Positions 53,543 through 61,637 of a stretch of DNA of 64,000 bases are shown piece by piece. Both the position numbers and the translations under genes were made by a program. The notes under the pieces are model-generated. The model was not told where the DNA came from and did no database searches. It saw only the letters and a program-made list of their open reading frames with translations. The first letter of the stretch is position 1; every line of letters starts with the position of its first letter. Origin of the DNA: Armatimonadota bacterium (GTDB lineage Bacteria; Armatimonadota; HRBIN16); the NCBI GenBank assembly GCA_026003175.1, contig BPGT01000001.1:1561597-1625596 (forward strand), written 5' to 3'.

Positions 53543-54355
53543 TCACCTCCTGTGTAGATGGTACTCCGCCTTGCGAAGAAGACGGAGGGAATCGATACGA
53601 TACGGGTCATCAAAGCAGTAAAGGTACAGTCTCACCCTTGTTTCGGGATACTCCTGCCCACGTATTCGCCGGGACTGCCTCAACACGTAGCAGGCGTTGA
53701 TGCTCGTCATCGGTATGTTGTTCTTGCTGGCTTGTTGCAAATAGAACTTCACAGGGTGGAACAGCTGGTAGACCGCGAAATCTTTCATGAATCTGCTCTT
53801 CGCCTCCAGCACAGTGACTGTGCCCTGGTATTCAAGCGTCAGGTCTATCTCTATTTGTTGTTTATCTGCCTTCACCGTCTCATTGCCGACCTTGTACTCT
53901 AGGTCAACCCTCGTGCGCCCGGGTAGATAGATTTTAGGTGACGCCACAACATCCTCGTACAGGAAGTCGTGAAGGATATGCTGGTTGTAGACGAAAGACA
54001 GCACTGTGGCTTCACCCGAGTCCAAGTCGTTCAGCAAGCTCTTTCGGTATCGCCACTGGATGACCTCGTGCTCTTTAATATCCTCGAATACATGATACCA
54101 CTTTTGCAGTTCCCTGATGAATGCGTGTCTGCCCTTGCCCAGGTGAACGACGCAAAAACCCTGCTCACGGATGCCATCAGGCAAATCACTTGCGGTATCT
54201 ACCTTCGTGATGTCAAAAGGGTTTCCAAAGCCATACTTCGCACAGACGCGCTTCACTGCGTCGTTGTCGAAGTGCCAATCGTTGCGTTGTTGGCATATCT
54301 CAAATAACGCTTGCAGAACCTGCTTCTTGCTGGATACCTTGCTGCTTCGACTCAC
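53543..54355 (-). CDS. Type II restriction endonuclease (PD-(D/E)xK)
   Basis: This protein of about 270 residues starts at GTG 54355, behind GGAGGGAGTCACAGA. The central nuclease core shows QIEIDLTLEYQGTVTVLEAK, with D...E-x-K spacing typical of PD-(D/E)xK enzymes, then a helix FAVYQLFHPVKFYLQQASKN as in several restriction families. The N-terminal 120 residues look like a helical/winged DNA-recognition region (AVKRVCAKYGFGNPFDITKV). Because the methyltransferase follows at 7 nt, it is read as the nuclease of a type II system. The cleavage site is unknown. Confidence 0.82.
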   Translation of the reverse strand: MSRSSKVSSKKQVLQALFEICQQRNDWHFDNDAVKRVCAKYGFGNPFDITKVDTASDLPDGIREQGFCVVHLGKGRHAFIRELQKWYHVFEDIKEHEVIQWRYRKSLLNDLDSGEATVLSFVYNQHILHDFLYEDVVASPKIYLPGRTRVDLEYKVGNETVKADKQQIEIDLTLEYQGTVTVLEAKSRFMKDFAVYQLFHPVKFYLQQASKNNIPMTSINACYVLRQSRRIRGQEYPETRVRLYLYCFDDPYRIDSLRLLRKAEYHLHRR

Positions 54356-54503
54356 TCTGTGACTCCCTCCAGAATGGCGTTGCACGGATTACTTCGTGGC
54401 ATGGTAGTCAGCATCCCTGCAGGAATCGGGCGTCCAAGAGCCTCCCTTGGGATGGCAACCCCTTCTTCCTGCAGTCCCTGTTTGCTGAGGAGAGGAGCCG
54501 TGC

Positions 54504-57224
54504 TCATCTTGCCTCCAGCACAGGCAGTACCTGTTGCAATACGCTGCGACTCGCGCGAGCTGCCTGTCGTCCGCTGCCGCCGTGTTCCAGGATGAGCGCA
54601 AACGCCAGCGGGGGCAGGTTATCCTTTTGCACTACACCTGCGAACCATCCGTGCGGTTTGCGGTTGCCCTCCTCCGTTTCGGCGGTGCCTGTTTTGCCAT
54701 ACACCACCCAACCGGTTCCAGCAAAGATGCCGTATGCGGTTCCTGTTTGCACCACCTCGCCCAGCATCTGCCGAAGCGCTTCGGCGGTGGCGTCACTCAG
54801 TGCCGGTTTGGAGAGATTGTTGCCCGGGGTGAAGACTGCCTTGCGCCATGTGCCGTTGCGTGCTATGGTTGCCATCAGGTTCGCTACCTCCAGGGGCGAC
54901 GTCAGCATTTTGCCCTGTCCGAATCCGCAATCGGGCAGTTCGGCAGCCATCTCATCGGGTTTGGGGATATGCTGGAAGCCCAGCGCAGTGGCGGTTTCAT
55001 ACAGTGCTTCCGGTTGCAGGGCGATAGCCAGATGTGCGAAGTAGAGATTGCAGGACAACCTCATCGCATCTCGTAAGCCCAAGGTACCATGAGCTCGCAT
55101 GGAAGGATGGTCACTCAGACGCGGCTTGACGAAGGTTTTGTCGCCCACTTTCCAGCGCACATTGCGCTCGCTATGTCGGCAAAGGTGGCGCAGAGGTACT
55201 CCTCGTTCCAGTGCGGCCGCCGCGGTTACCACCTTGAACACCGAGCCGGGTGCGTACAGACCGTCTACAGGGCGGAATATCAGCGGGGCGTCTTTGCGGG
55301 TGCGCAGCTGCTGCCACCGGGTTGGAGTCAGCCGGTTGGGGTCAAAGGTAGGCGTGCCTACTGCTATGAGAACACGCCCGGATTCCGGTTCTATCAGCAC
55401 AAACGCTGCGTTGCCGTTGGGGTACGCCTGTCGCAATGCACGCAGGGCACGCTGTTGCGCCTCGCGCGAGATGGTCAGCGTCACGTCCTGCCCCTTTGGC
55501 AGGATGAGGAAAGGCAGGTCTTTGCGGCGGTAGAGGCTCAGCAGTTCACGAGGGCTATCGTATCCGCGCAGGCGTCGGTTGTAGCGAGCTTCCGCGCCCG
55601 TCGGTCCGCCGAAGCGAGGGTCCAGCCATCCTACCAGCTGCGCACAAGCCTCGCCACAGGGATATATCCTGCGCCCATCTTGCATCGCTGCCAGCACCGC
55701 TCCGGTGGAGTCCAGAATTCGCCCGCGCGGGATAAGACGAGCGATAGCATCGAGGCGTGGATTGCTTACATAATGGGGCTCGCTCCCCTTCAGGCGCACC
55801 ACGAGAATCCTGGTGGCTATTTCGTCCGCTTTGATTGCCTGCAACCAGAAGCAACGTGCGCCAAGAACCCCCAGAATGCACAGGGTAAACGCCCATGCTA
55901 TCACACGCAGGCGAAGCAGATACCTGCCCGCAGCGGCGGGAACAGGCTGCGGCGACGGCTGCGCGGTCACGTTGTACAGCAAACCGACCATCAGGAAGTT
56001 TGCCAGCACGGCGGAATTGCCCTGAGCGACGAAGGGCAGCGACATGCCGGTCATGGGGAGCAAACCGGTAATGCCCGCACAGATAAGCACGATCTGTGTG
56101 CCTTGCAGTACCGCAATGCCCGCTGCCAGCAGACGGTCCTCGATAGCGGTTGTCCTCTGGGCGATGCGTAACGCTCTGCCCAGCCACAAGGCGTACAGGC
56201 ACAGCAAGCACAGCGTGCCCACTAGCCCCATCTGCTCGCCCCACGCACTGAACACCGAATCCGAGCGGGCAAAAGGCACACTCTGCGGCCTGCCCAGTGC
56301 AATGCCGCTGCCGAACAGTCCACCGGTGGATAACGCCCACAAACAGTGAGCCAGATGCCGGGCGTTTTCTTCCCGGATTTGCCATGGTGAAAGCCACATC
56401 GCCACGCGAGCGGGGAGCACGCCGACCCCCAATGCTTCCACGAGCACAATACCAGCCAGCATCAGAATACTGCCTAGTATCAGCACAACCGCCTTGCCCA
56501 TCACCAGATAAAGCATCACCAGCAGAGTCAGATACAGGGTGAGGGCAGGACCAAAATCCCGTGCCAGCGCAAAAATGCCCAGCATCAGCAAGAATATCAC
56601 TATCAGAGGTAAAATTTCCTGCCAACGTACCTGCCACCAGTAGGTTCCGACTCGCATGTGCCCCAGTGTTCCAAATCGCCGGGCAGTGTACCCGGCGGCA
56701 AACAGCACCAGTAGGGGCTTAATGAACTCCACTGGCAAGAAGCCGAGTAATTGCAGGCGCGTTCCGCCAGGTCCTCTGCCAAACAGGAGCAGGAGCATTC
56801 CCAGCAACAGCGCCAGCAACGCCCACAGGTAGCGGTATTCGAGCATTGTCTTTCTCTGGGAGTGTGACATGCCGGCGAGCAGAACGACCAGCACAGCGCC
56901 CGCGAACAACCCCACACTGTGTCGGGTGGCAAATGCCACGCTGTCGCCGCTACCTGCTCCCAGCAGGTTCGCCAGACCAACCCCTCCCAGCAGGAACGTG
57001 ATAGGCAGAAGAACGGGGTCGCCCGGCGCGGTGCGTTGGCGCATGACCCTGTGCGCAAATAGAGGCAACGCCGCGGCAAGCATAACGCACAGAATCACAA
57101 CGAGATGTTGGTCGCCAGAAAGAGAACGTGTTGCCAGAATGCCCAGCCAGGCGAACAATCCTGCCAGCAGGTTCACTGCTGCTGCCAGTAGTATCAGCGT
57201 GCCTTCTCGCTTCCAGCCTGACAT
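54504..57224 (-). CDS. SEDS (RodA/FtsW)-class B penicillin-binding protein fusion
   Basis: This 906-residue single chain combines both peptidoglycan synthesis activities. Residues 8-435 form a SEDS polytopic glycosyltransferase (FGRGPGGTRLQLLGFLPVEF, ARDFGPALTLYLTLLVMLYL, TGLLPMTGMSLPFVAQGNSA). After a connecting helix (VIAWAFTLCILGVLGARCFW), a PBP2-type pedestal (IARLIPRGRILDSTGAVLA) and transpeptidase follow: SxxK APGSVFKVV, SxN RLSCNLYF, KTG VYGKTGTAE. Usually these are separate partner proteins. ATG 57224 is preferred; GTG 57278 would add 18 charged residues. The last helices plus catalytic motifs are complete, so it should be active in wall elongation or division. Confidence 0.9.
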   Translation of the reverse strand: MSGWKREGTLILLAAAVNLLAGLFAWLGILATRSLSGDQHLVVILCVMLAAALPLFAHRVMRQRTAPGDPVLLPITFLLGGVGLANLLGAGSGDSVAFATRHSVGLFAGAVLVVLLAGMSHSQRKTMLEYRYLWALLALLLGMLLLLFGRGPGGTRLQLLGFLPVEFIKPLLVLFAAGYTARRFGTLGHMRVGTYWWQVRWQEILPLIVIFLLMLGIFALARDFGPALTLYLTLLVMLYLVMGKAVVLILGSILMLAGIVLVEALGVGVLPARVAMWLSPWQIREENARHLAHCLWALSTGGLFGSGIALGRPQSVPFARSDSVFSAWGEQMGLVGTLCLLCLYALWLGRALRIAQRTTAIEDRLLAAGIAVLQGTQIVLICAGITGLLPMTGMSLPFVAQGNSAVLANFLMVGLLYNVTAQPSPQPVPAAAGRYLLRLRVIAWAFTLCILGVLGARCFWLQAIKADEIATRILVVRLKGSEPHYVSNPRLDAIARLIPRGRILDSTGAVLAAMQDGRRIYPCGEACAQLVGWLDPRFGGPTGAEARYNRRLRGYDSPRELLSLYRRKDLPFLILPKGQDVTLTISREAQQRALRALRQAYPNGNAAFVLIEPESGRVLIAVGTPTFDPNRLTPTRWQQLRTRKDAPLIFRPVDGLYAPGSVFKVVTAAAALERGVPLRHLCRHSERNVRWKVGDKTFVKPRLSDHPSMRAHGTLGLRDAMRLSCNLYFAHLAIALQPEALYETATALGFQHIPKPDEMAAELPDCGFGQGKMLTSPLEVANLMATIARNGTWRKAVFTPGNNLSKPALSDATAEALRQMLGEVVQTGTAYGIFAGTGWVVYGKTGTAETEEGNRKPHGWFAGVVQKDNLPPLAFALILEHGGSGRQAARASRSVLQQVLPVLEAR

Positions 57225-57396
57225 CGGTCTCGCTTCTTCGCGCGGATTATCTACCGGTTTCTTTCTGCGCGGGGTTGACACCTGCTGCTGGCCAAAATTT
57301 TGCAGCTGTGAAAGGAAAAGGGTGGCGGGAAGTAGGAATCTGGTTGAAGACCGGCGAAAGTTGGTTACAAACATCATTTTCTTGGGAGGGGTTTCT

Positions 57397-57537
57397 ATGG
57401 AGGGCTATTGCGTCAAGTGCAAAGCGAAGAAGGAGATGAAGAATCCCACCGCTATCACTCTGAAAAACGGCCGCCCCGCCACCGTTGGCACTTGTGTGAC
57501 CTGCGGAACGAAGATTTACAAGATTGGTAGTAAGTAG
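57397..57537 (+). CDS. DUF5679-type zinc-ribbon protein
   Basis: This 46-residue protein starts at ATG 57397 with an ideal GGGAGGGG. The Cys pairs YCVKCK and GTCVTCGTK form a zinc ribbon, with KNGRPATVG between them, as in DUF5679 proteins. The role is unknown; some members relate to chromatin or ribosomal contexts. It is divergent from the SEDS-PBP gene. Confidence 0.85.
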   Translation: MEGYCVKCKAKKEMKNPTAITLKNGRPATVGTCVTCGTKIYKIGSK

Positions 57538-57591
57538 AGCAGTAGAGGGTGCGACCGCACAGGCGTTTACCGTATTGCGTACAGGCGCTTC

Positions 57592-57620
57592 TTGCATCCG
57601 CAGCAGAGATGTTGTATAAT
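57592..57620 (+). promoter_or_regulatory. Promoter of the tRNA-Ala / tRNA-Lys unit
   Basis: TTGCAT (57592-57597), exact 17-bp spacer, TATAAT (57615-57620), 16 nt before the tRNA-Ala gene. Both tRNAs are probably transcribed from here. Confidence 0.7.
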
Positions 57621-57636
57621 TATGAATGCGTTGGAT

Positions 57637-57712
<76 letters not shown>

Positions 57713-57728
57713 GCATTTTTTGTGAGGT

Positions 57729-57804
<76 letters not shown>

Positions 57805-57883
57805 ATATTTTGTACGGTTCCTGCCTCAATACCACTACATCTTGTGGTGCTTAATGGGTGATTCGCTGGCTAACACGCAACCT

Positions 57884-57905
57884 GATGCCAATTTGATGCC
57901 AATTT
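57884..57905. repeat. Tandem 11-bp direct repeat next to the integrase (possible att/arm sites)
   Basis: GATGCCAATTT occurs twice in perfect tandem (57884-57894, 57895-57905), directly beside the integrase stop and between it and the tRNA-Lys gene. Integrase arm-type binding sites are typically short direct repeats in this position. The crossover core itself was not identified, because the far junction is outside the window. Confidence 0.45.
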
Positions 57906-59048
57906 TTAGCCCTCCAGCAACCGCCGAAACAGCGCGTCCATCTTCTGCGCCGCGTCTTGCAAAAGCGTGGGCATCACGTGGGTGTAGAGGTTCGCGGTCA
58001 AACCGACCTGCGAATGACCCAGCACTTGCTGCACCGTGCGAAGGTCGCAACCCATCGCCAGCAGGTAACTGGCTGCCGTGTGCCTCAGCGTGTGGAACGG
58101 ACGCTTCGGCAGTCCTGCCTTCTTCAGCAGGTTATACCAAAGCCGAAGCAGGTTGCGTGCCGGTACGGGCGTGCCCACCGAAGATGCGAACACCAGCCCG
58201 TGTTCACGCCATGATTCGCCCTCCTGCGCCTTCTCCAGCAACTGGTTGGCGCGGTGCTGCTGCAGAACGTCCAGCACGAACTGTGGAATCTGCAGCGTGC
58301 GCCTGCTGCGGGCGGTCTTCGGCTCCACCAGCACCTGCTTGCCGTCAATGGTTTGCAGCTGCACCGCTACCGTGAGCGTGCCTCGTTCAAAATCTACATC
58401 CTGCCACCGCAAACCCAGCAGTTCGCCCTGGCGTAGTCCTGACGCCACCGCCAGCACGAACAGCGCGTATAACCGGTGACCTCGCGCCGTCTCCAGCAGC
58501 CTCTGCACCTCCTCGACCGTGAACGGCTGCACCTCCTCACGCGACACGCGAGGCGCGTCCACCAGCTTCGCCACGTTGCGAGGTACCAGCTGCCACTTCT
58601 CGGCTTGACCGAGCGCGCGGCGCAGCACCGCAAGGATGTACATCACCGTCGCAGGGGAGAGACCGCTCGCAATCTTCTCGTTCAGCAGCTTCTGCACCTG
58701 CAGGGGCGTGAGTTTGGACAGCGCGATGTGTCCCAACGTCGGCACCAGGTGCAGATGCACAATTTCGTGGTAGCGTCGGTAAGTGCGAGGGCGCAGGGTG
58801 GGTCTGGCAGATTCCTCCAACCAGGAAGCCAGAAACTCCCCCACCGTCTGCCTTCCGGTCGTGGGCATGATGCCTCGCTGCAGGTCGGCGAGGGCTTGCA
58901 GAAGCTTCTCCTGCGCTTCCTTGCGTGTGGCACCGTAGAACGCTTTGCGCCTGCGCTTGCCCCCTTCGTAATAGGTGATTCGCGCCTGCCAGCGACCGTC
59001 GGGCAGCTGCGTGATGCTGCCCTCATTGTTGCCTCGTCGTCTCGCCAT
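57906..59048 (-). CDS. Tyrosine-type site-specific integrase
   Basis: This 380-residue protein starts at ATG 59048, which overlaps the previous stop as TGATG. The N-terminal arm-binding domain reads NNEGSITQLPDGRWQARITY. The SAM-like core-binding domain is around 60-165. The catalytic domain has Arg in ASGLRQGELLGLRWQDVD, the H-x-x-R box in FHTLRHTAASYLLAMG, His in VLGHSQVGLTANLYTHV and the Tyr in NLYTHV. All catalytic residues are present. It lies next to tRNA-Lys and marks the left edge of an integrated phage-like element. Confidence 0.94.
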   Translation of the reverse strand: MARRRGNNEGSITQLPDGRWQARITYYEGGKRRRKAFYGATRKEAQEKLLQALADLQRGIMPTTGRQTVGEFLASWLEESARPTLRPRTYRRYHEIVHLHLVPTLGHIALSKLTPLQVQKLLNEKIASGLSPATVMYILAVLRRALGQAEKWQLVPRNVAKLVDAPRVSREEVQPFTVEEVQRLLETARGHRLYALFVLAVASGLRQGELLGLRWQDVDFERGTLTVAVQLQTIDGKQVLVEPKTARSRRTLQIPQFVLDVLQQHRANQLLEKAQEGESWREHGLVFASSVGTPVPARNLLRLWYNLLKKAGLPKRPFHTLRHTAASYLLAMGCDLRTVQQVLGHSQVGLTANLYTHVMPTLLQDAAQKMDALFRRLLEG

Positions 59049-59236
59049 CAACGCACCTCCGCTCGCAGCATCTCCCACGCCTCATCCAGTTCCTGTCGGT
59101 TCAGTTGCAATCGCCACTGGTGGGCAGCAAGCAAGTGTTGGTACGCAAAGAAGAGGGCATCTTCCATCTCTTCCTCAGGGTGGGTGCGCACGTAATCCAG
59201 CATGACCTCAACGGCTTCGCGAACACGTTCGTTCAT
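59048..59236 (-). CDS. Small acidic protein coupled to the integrase
   Basis: A 62-residue helical, Glu-rich protein (RVREAVEVMLDYVRTHPEEE, LNRQELDEAWEMLRAEVR) follows GGAGGAGG. Its stop overlaps the integrase start by one base, so they are cotranscribed and coupled. Excisionase-like basic HTH features are absent. The function is unknown; it might be an integrase accessory factor. Confidence 0.65.
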   Translation of the reverse strand: MNERVREAVEVMLDYVRTHPEEEMEDALFFAYQHLLAAHQWRLQLNRQELDEAWEMLRAEVR

Positions 59237-59385
59237 CGTTCCTCCTCCTTTGCGGGTCTCTTGAGGCGTTCACAGCAAGGGGGCTTGACGCAGGCTTGCA
59301 GAGGATGCTACACTGTTCCTGCGTTCACAGCTCCCGCCTGTGGACGCCACGACGGCGGTAGTTCCGGCTACGCGCCGTCATTTTC

Positions 59386-59414
59386 ATCTTAGCATTCTCT
59401 ACAAAACGTGTCAA
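59386..59414 (-). promoter_or_regulatory. Promoter of the small-protein/integrase operon
   Basis: On the minus strand TTGACA (59414-59409), exact 17-bp spacer, TAAGAT (59391-59386). It leads into a 143-nt leader with several stems, for example GACGGCG/CGCCGTC (59378 to 59350 region), before ATG 59236. Confidence 0.7.
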
Positions 59415-59425
59415 GCGACCAGTTA

Positions 59426-59692
59426 GATTGCAAAAATTGCGTCAGGTCACAAATTTTTGTAACCTGATGCAACAATTGCGAGACAGTTCTGATTGGCCTG
59501 GATTGCAAAAGTTGCATCAGGTCGGCGAAATCGCCGACCTCATGCCACAATCGCAAGACAATTGGATTGCAAAAATTGCATCAGGTCGCAAAAATTTGCG
59601 ACCTCATGCTACAATTGCAAGACAATTGGATTGCAAAACTTGCATCAGGTCAGCGATTTCGCTGACCTGATGCAACAATCGCAAGACAGCAT
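59426..59692. repeat. Four-unit array of covarying hairpin repeats
   Basis: Units start with GATTGCAAAA at 59426, 59501, 59565 and 59629 (spacing 75, 64, 64 bp). Each has an outer arm TTGCATCAGGTC and a return arm GACCT(G/C)ATGC, and an inner stem that differs but stays paired: ACAAA/TTTGT, GGCGA/TCGCC, GCAAA/TTTGC, AGCGA/TCGCT around a 2-nt AA or TT loop. The array ends 24 bp before the amidase stop and begins 12 bp from the integrase promoter's -35 box. The surrounding 59237-59715 gap has no gene. It could be a regulator-binding array, a replication or recombination site, or a structured RNA. Confidence 0.92.
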
Positions 59693-59715
59693 CGGTGCGG
59701 ATGGCAAGCAGTTTT

Positions 59716-60486
59716 TTATTCCTCAAGGGGTTCCAGTTTCAAGGCGCGAAGGCGGGTGTCCCACACAACGTGCCGGTGCAGCGATGACAGCACCTGACGC
59801 AAGGGTACGCAAACCAACGCCGTGCCGTAAATGATGTGCGTCTCCATCGGCAACTCTGGGAGGCAGCCAAGCTGCCTGGTTAGATGCGTTCTGGGAACCC
59901 ACAGGTCGCCTCCGTCCTGCCTCGCCAGCAGCTTCGTGTCGCCCACGAACACATTGACGTAGGCGGGCGGTTCTTCGCACTCTGGCAGCGGTGCGCTGCC
60001 GATGGCTTGCCTCAAGCGGTCGCCCCACCCCACAAGGTCGTCCGTGTCGGGTTCCAGTTCGCCGTGCGTCTGCACGTCGCGAACATCCAGCTGGTAGCGC
60101 GAACACAACAGCCGACACAGCGACACCAGACTGTTCCATTGCCGTTCGTTAGGGGACTTGCCCACCAGCAGCACGCCTGCACTGCCGATGTTGAAAGCGT
60201 GCGTGTGCCTCGCGTAGCCCTGTCCTCGTTGCGGTGAGGCGTTGTCTGCTAACGAGAACACCCCGCGTGCTACTGCGCCACCCTTCGCGATGAGAAAATG
60301 GTAGCACGGCAGCAGGTCGTCAAGGGGTTCGCACACGGGCGCGCTGTGCACCACCACACGGCGAAGGCTGCATACAGGGAACCAGTCTGGTGGTAAAGAG
60401 AAAAAATCCCCCCACGATGACGCTCGACCTTCGTCATCGGAGGGGTCAGGCGAACAACCCACAGTTCGGCAGCTAGCTTTGAACAC
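59716..60486 (-). CDS. N-acetylmuramoyl-L-alanine amidase-like protein (endolysin candidate)
   Basis: This protein of about 256 residues has an amidase_2/PGRP fold from about residue 43: VVVHSAPVCEPLDDLLPCYH, FLIAKGGAVARGVFSL, HTHAFNIGSAGVLLVGK, and THGELEPDTDD. The H...H...H/D pattern suits a Zn amidase that cleaves between MurNAc and the peptide, as phage lysins do. The C-terminal 100 residues (VNVFVGDTKLLARQDGGDLW) look like a small beta domain. The start is uncertain: GTG 60486 overlaps the upstream gene, but a terminator at 60401-60445 interrupts, so a GTG at 60357 is possible. Confidence 0.7.
   Translation of the reverse strand: MFKASCRTVGCSPDPSDDEGRASSWGDFFSLPPDWFPVCSLRRVVVHSAPVCEPLDDLLPCYHFLIAKGGAVARGVFSLADNASPQRGQGYARHTHAFNIGSAGVLLVGKSPNERQWNSLVSLCRLLCSRYQLDVRDVQTHGELEPDTDDLVGWGDRLRQAIGSAPLPECEEPPAYVNVFVGDTKLLARQDGGDLWVPRTHLTRQLGCLPELPMETHIIYGTALVCVPLRQVLSSLHRHVVWDTRLRALKLEPLEE
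60401..60445 (-). terminator. Rho-independent terminator, minus strand
   Basis: Stem CGATGACG (60415-60422) / CGTCATCG (60432-60439) with outer CCCC (60410-60413) / GGGG (60442-60445), and six A on the plus strand (60401-60406), which is a T6 tail on the minus strand. It would end the unit running from 61574 through 60473, and lies within the first codons of the amidase reading frame. Confidence 0.75.
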
Positions 60487-60826
60487 GTTTGATTGCTTCT
60501 TCCAGCGCATCCAGCATCTCACGACTGGCGTCGTGTTCCACGCGAACGTTGTCGCGGTACTTCTCTGGGCGTCGTGCCTTCAGCAGGAACATCAGCAACG
60601 TGTCGCTGCCGGCAAGTGCGCGGCGCACGGCTTCGTCCTCCAGCGCGTCTGTGCCCTGTTCCCAAGCGTCCTCCCACTGCTGGGCGAAGGTATTGCTGCG
60701 CTGCCTGCACCGGTAGGCGTGCTGTCTGGAAACGCCTGCCAGCCTGGCTGCCTGGCTGACGCTGCAACCACGCGCGAGGGCAGCCAGAAACTTCTCACGC
60801 CAATCGCGCCCTTTTTTAAGTGTCAC
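60473..60826 (-). CDS. HTH protein, terminase-small-subunit-like
   Basis: This 117-residue protein has an N-terminal HTH (FLAALARGCSVSQAARLAGV, SRQHAYRCRQR). It also has the stretch FLLKARRPEKYRDNVRVEHD, which is typical of phage terminase small subunits and related helix-turn-helix_Tnp-like DNA-recognition proteins. It would recognise the packaging site of a phage. No large terminase gene is in the window, so the call is tentative. It ends just before the terminator at 60401-60445. Confidence 0.7.
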   Translation of the reverse strand: MTLKKGRDWREKFLAALARGCSVSQAARLAGVSRQHAYRCRQRSNTFAQQWEDAWEQGTDALEDEAVRRALAGSDTLLMFLLKARRPEKYRDNVRVEHDASREMLDALEEAIKRVQS

Positions 60827-60834
60827 CTTTGTCG

Positions 60835-61326
60835 CTAAACCTCCGTGAGGCGTTTCGCTGGCTCCGCTGGTGGGGGCACCTCGCAGGGTGGGAGTCTTGA
60901 CAACACCCCCAATGCGTCTTCGGGGCAGCGCACACGGTCAGCAGCCAGCGTGCTCAACTGGCGGGCTGTTCGTTCGTAACCACGCAAGGCAGCCAGTCGG
61001 TGTTCGCGACCACGCCGTTCGCGCACGAGTTCGTCCACACGCTGCTGCAACTGGCGGAGTTCCTCAAGCAGAGGCTGCAACTCGCCGTCCAACTCGGCGA
61101 TGCGCTGTTCTTCATCTTGCGCCAACTGCGCGTACCATTGCGCTGCTGCCTCCGCTGCCTGCAGGATGGCACAGTGCACCTGGGCGGGCAACGAGTGCTT
61201 GTTTGTCAGCACGCGAAGCACGGTTCGTTCGTCGCCACTGGCTAGCAATTGGGCTTCGCTGGCAAGCAGTTCACGCCACGAAGCAATGAGTGCCGACGCG
61301 CGTTCTACCGCTTGCTGGTAGCTCAT
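60835..61326 (-). CDS. Coiled-coil phage-element protein
   Basis: This 163-residue protein starts at ATG 61326, overlapping the upstream stop (ATGA). Residues 55-130 form a long coiled coil (AQDEEQRIAELDGELQPLLE, LRQLQQRVDELVRERRGRE). The tail is Pro-rich. No family was recognised. Its place in the unit 61574-60473 suggests a structural or scaffold-like role in the element. Confidence 0.65.
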   Translation of the reverse strand: MSYQQAVERASALIASWRELLASEAQLLASGDERTVLRVLTNKHSLPAQVHCAILQAAEAAAQWYAQLAQDEEQRIAELDGELQPLLEELRQLQQRVDELVRERRGREHRLAALRGYERTARQLSTLAADRVRCPEDALGVLSRLPPCEVPPPAEPAKRLTEV

Positions 61327-61574
61327 AGCGTCACCCCCTGCACGGGCAAGGGCACCCGGATGCCCCGCGCAGCCAACGCGGCGAGTGTGTCCGCAAAGCG
61401 TCTGCGCAGTTTGCCAGCACGCCACTGAGTGAACGGGTCGCTGCTGCCCTCCATCTCGCGAAGGGCAAGCTCGATGCGCGAAACCACCATCGCCACGTCG
61501 TTGACCACCGCACTGAAGGTGGGCTGTGCGTCGGCGACCATCTGAAGAATCTGGATTTGCTGTTCAAGCGTCAT
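61323..61574 (-). CDS. Small helical hypothetical protein of the element
   Basis: This 83-residue protein starts at ATG 61574 behind TTGGAGGC. It is predicted all-helical (EQQIQILQMVADAQPTFSAV, WRAGKLRRRFADTLAALAAR). It is first in the unit driven by the TTGACA/TACAGT promoter. The function is unknown. Confidence 0.65.
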   Translation of the reverse strand: MTLEQQIQILQMVADAQPTFSAVVNDVAMVVSRIELALREMEGSSDPFTQWRAGKLRRRFADTLAALAARGIRVPLPVQGVTL

Positions 61575-61594
61575 AGGCGATTGCCTCCAAGTTT

Positions 61595-61624
61595 ACTGTA
61601 CAAAAATGCGCCCTGATTTGTCAA
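61595..61624 (-). promoter_or_regulatory. Promoter of the 61574-60473 unit
   Basis: On the minus strand TTGACA (61624-61619), 18-bp spacer, TACAGT (61600-61595). A TGTACA palindrome (61597-61602) overlaps the -10 box and might be an operator half. Confidence 0.6.
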
Positions 61625-61637
61625 CATCAGAACAGCC

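Noticed and set aside
55089-56171. Plus-strand frame of 360 codons
   Set aside because: It is antisense to the SEDS-PBP fusion; no ribosome site or motif.
59428-59670. Small protein in the hairpin array (repeats of LQKLHQV and ADLM)
   Set aside because: The periodic peptide follows from the DNA repeat; no ribosome site, and the frame changes between units.
59426-59692. CRISPR array
   Set aside because: Variable parts are symmetric hairpin arms, not unique spacers, the unit is palindromic throughout, and no cas gene is present.
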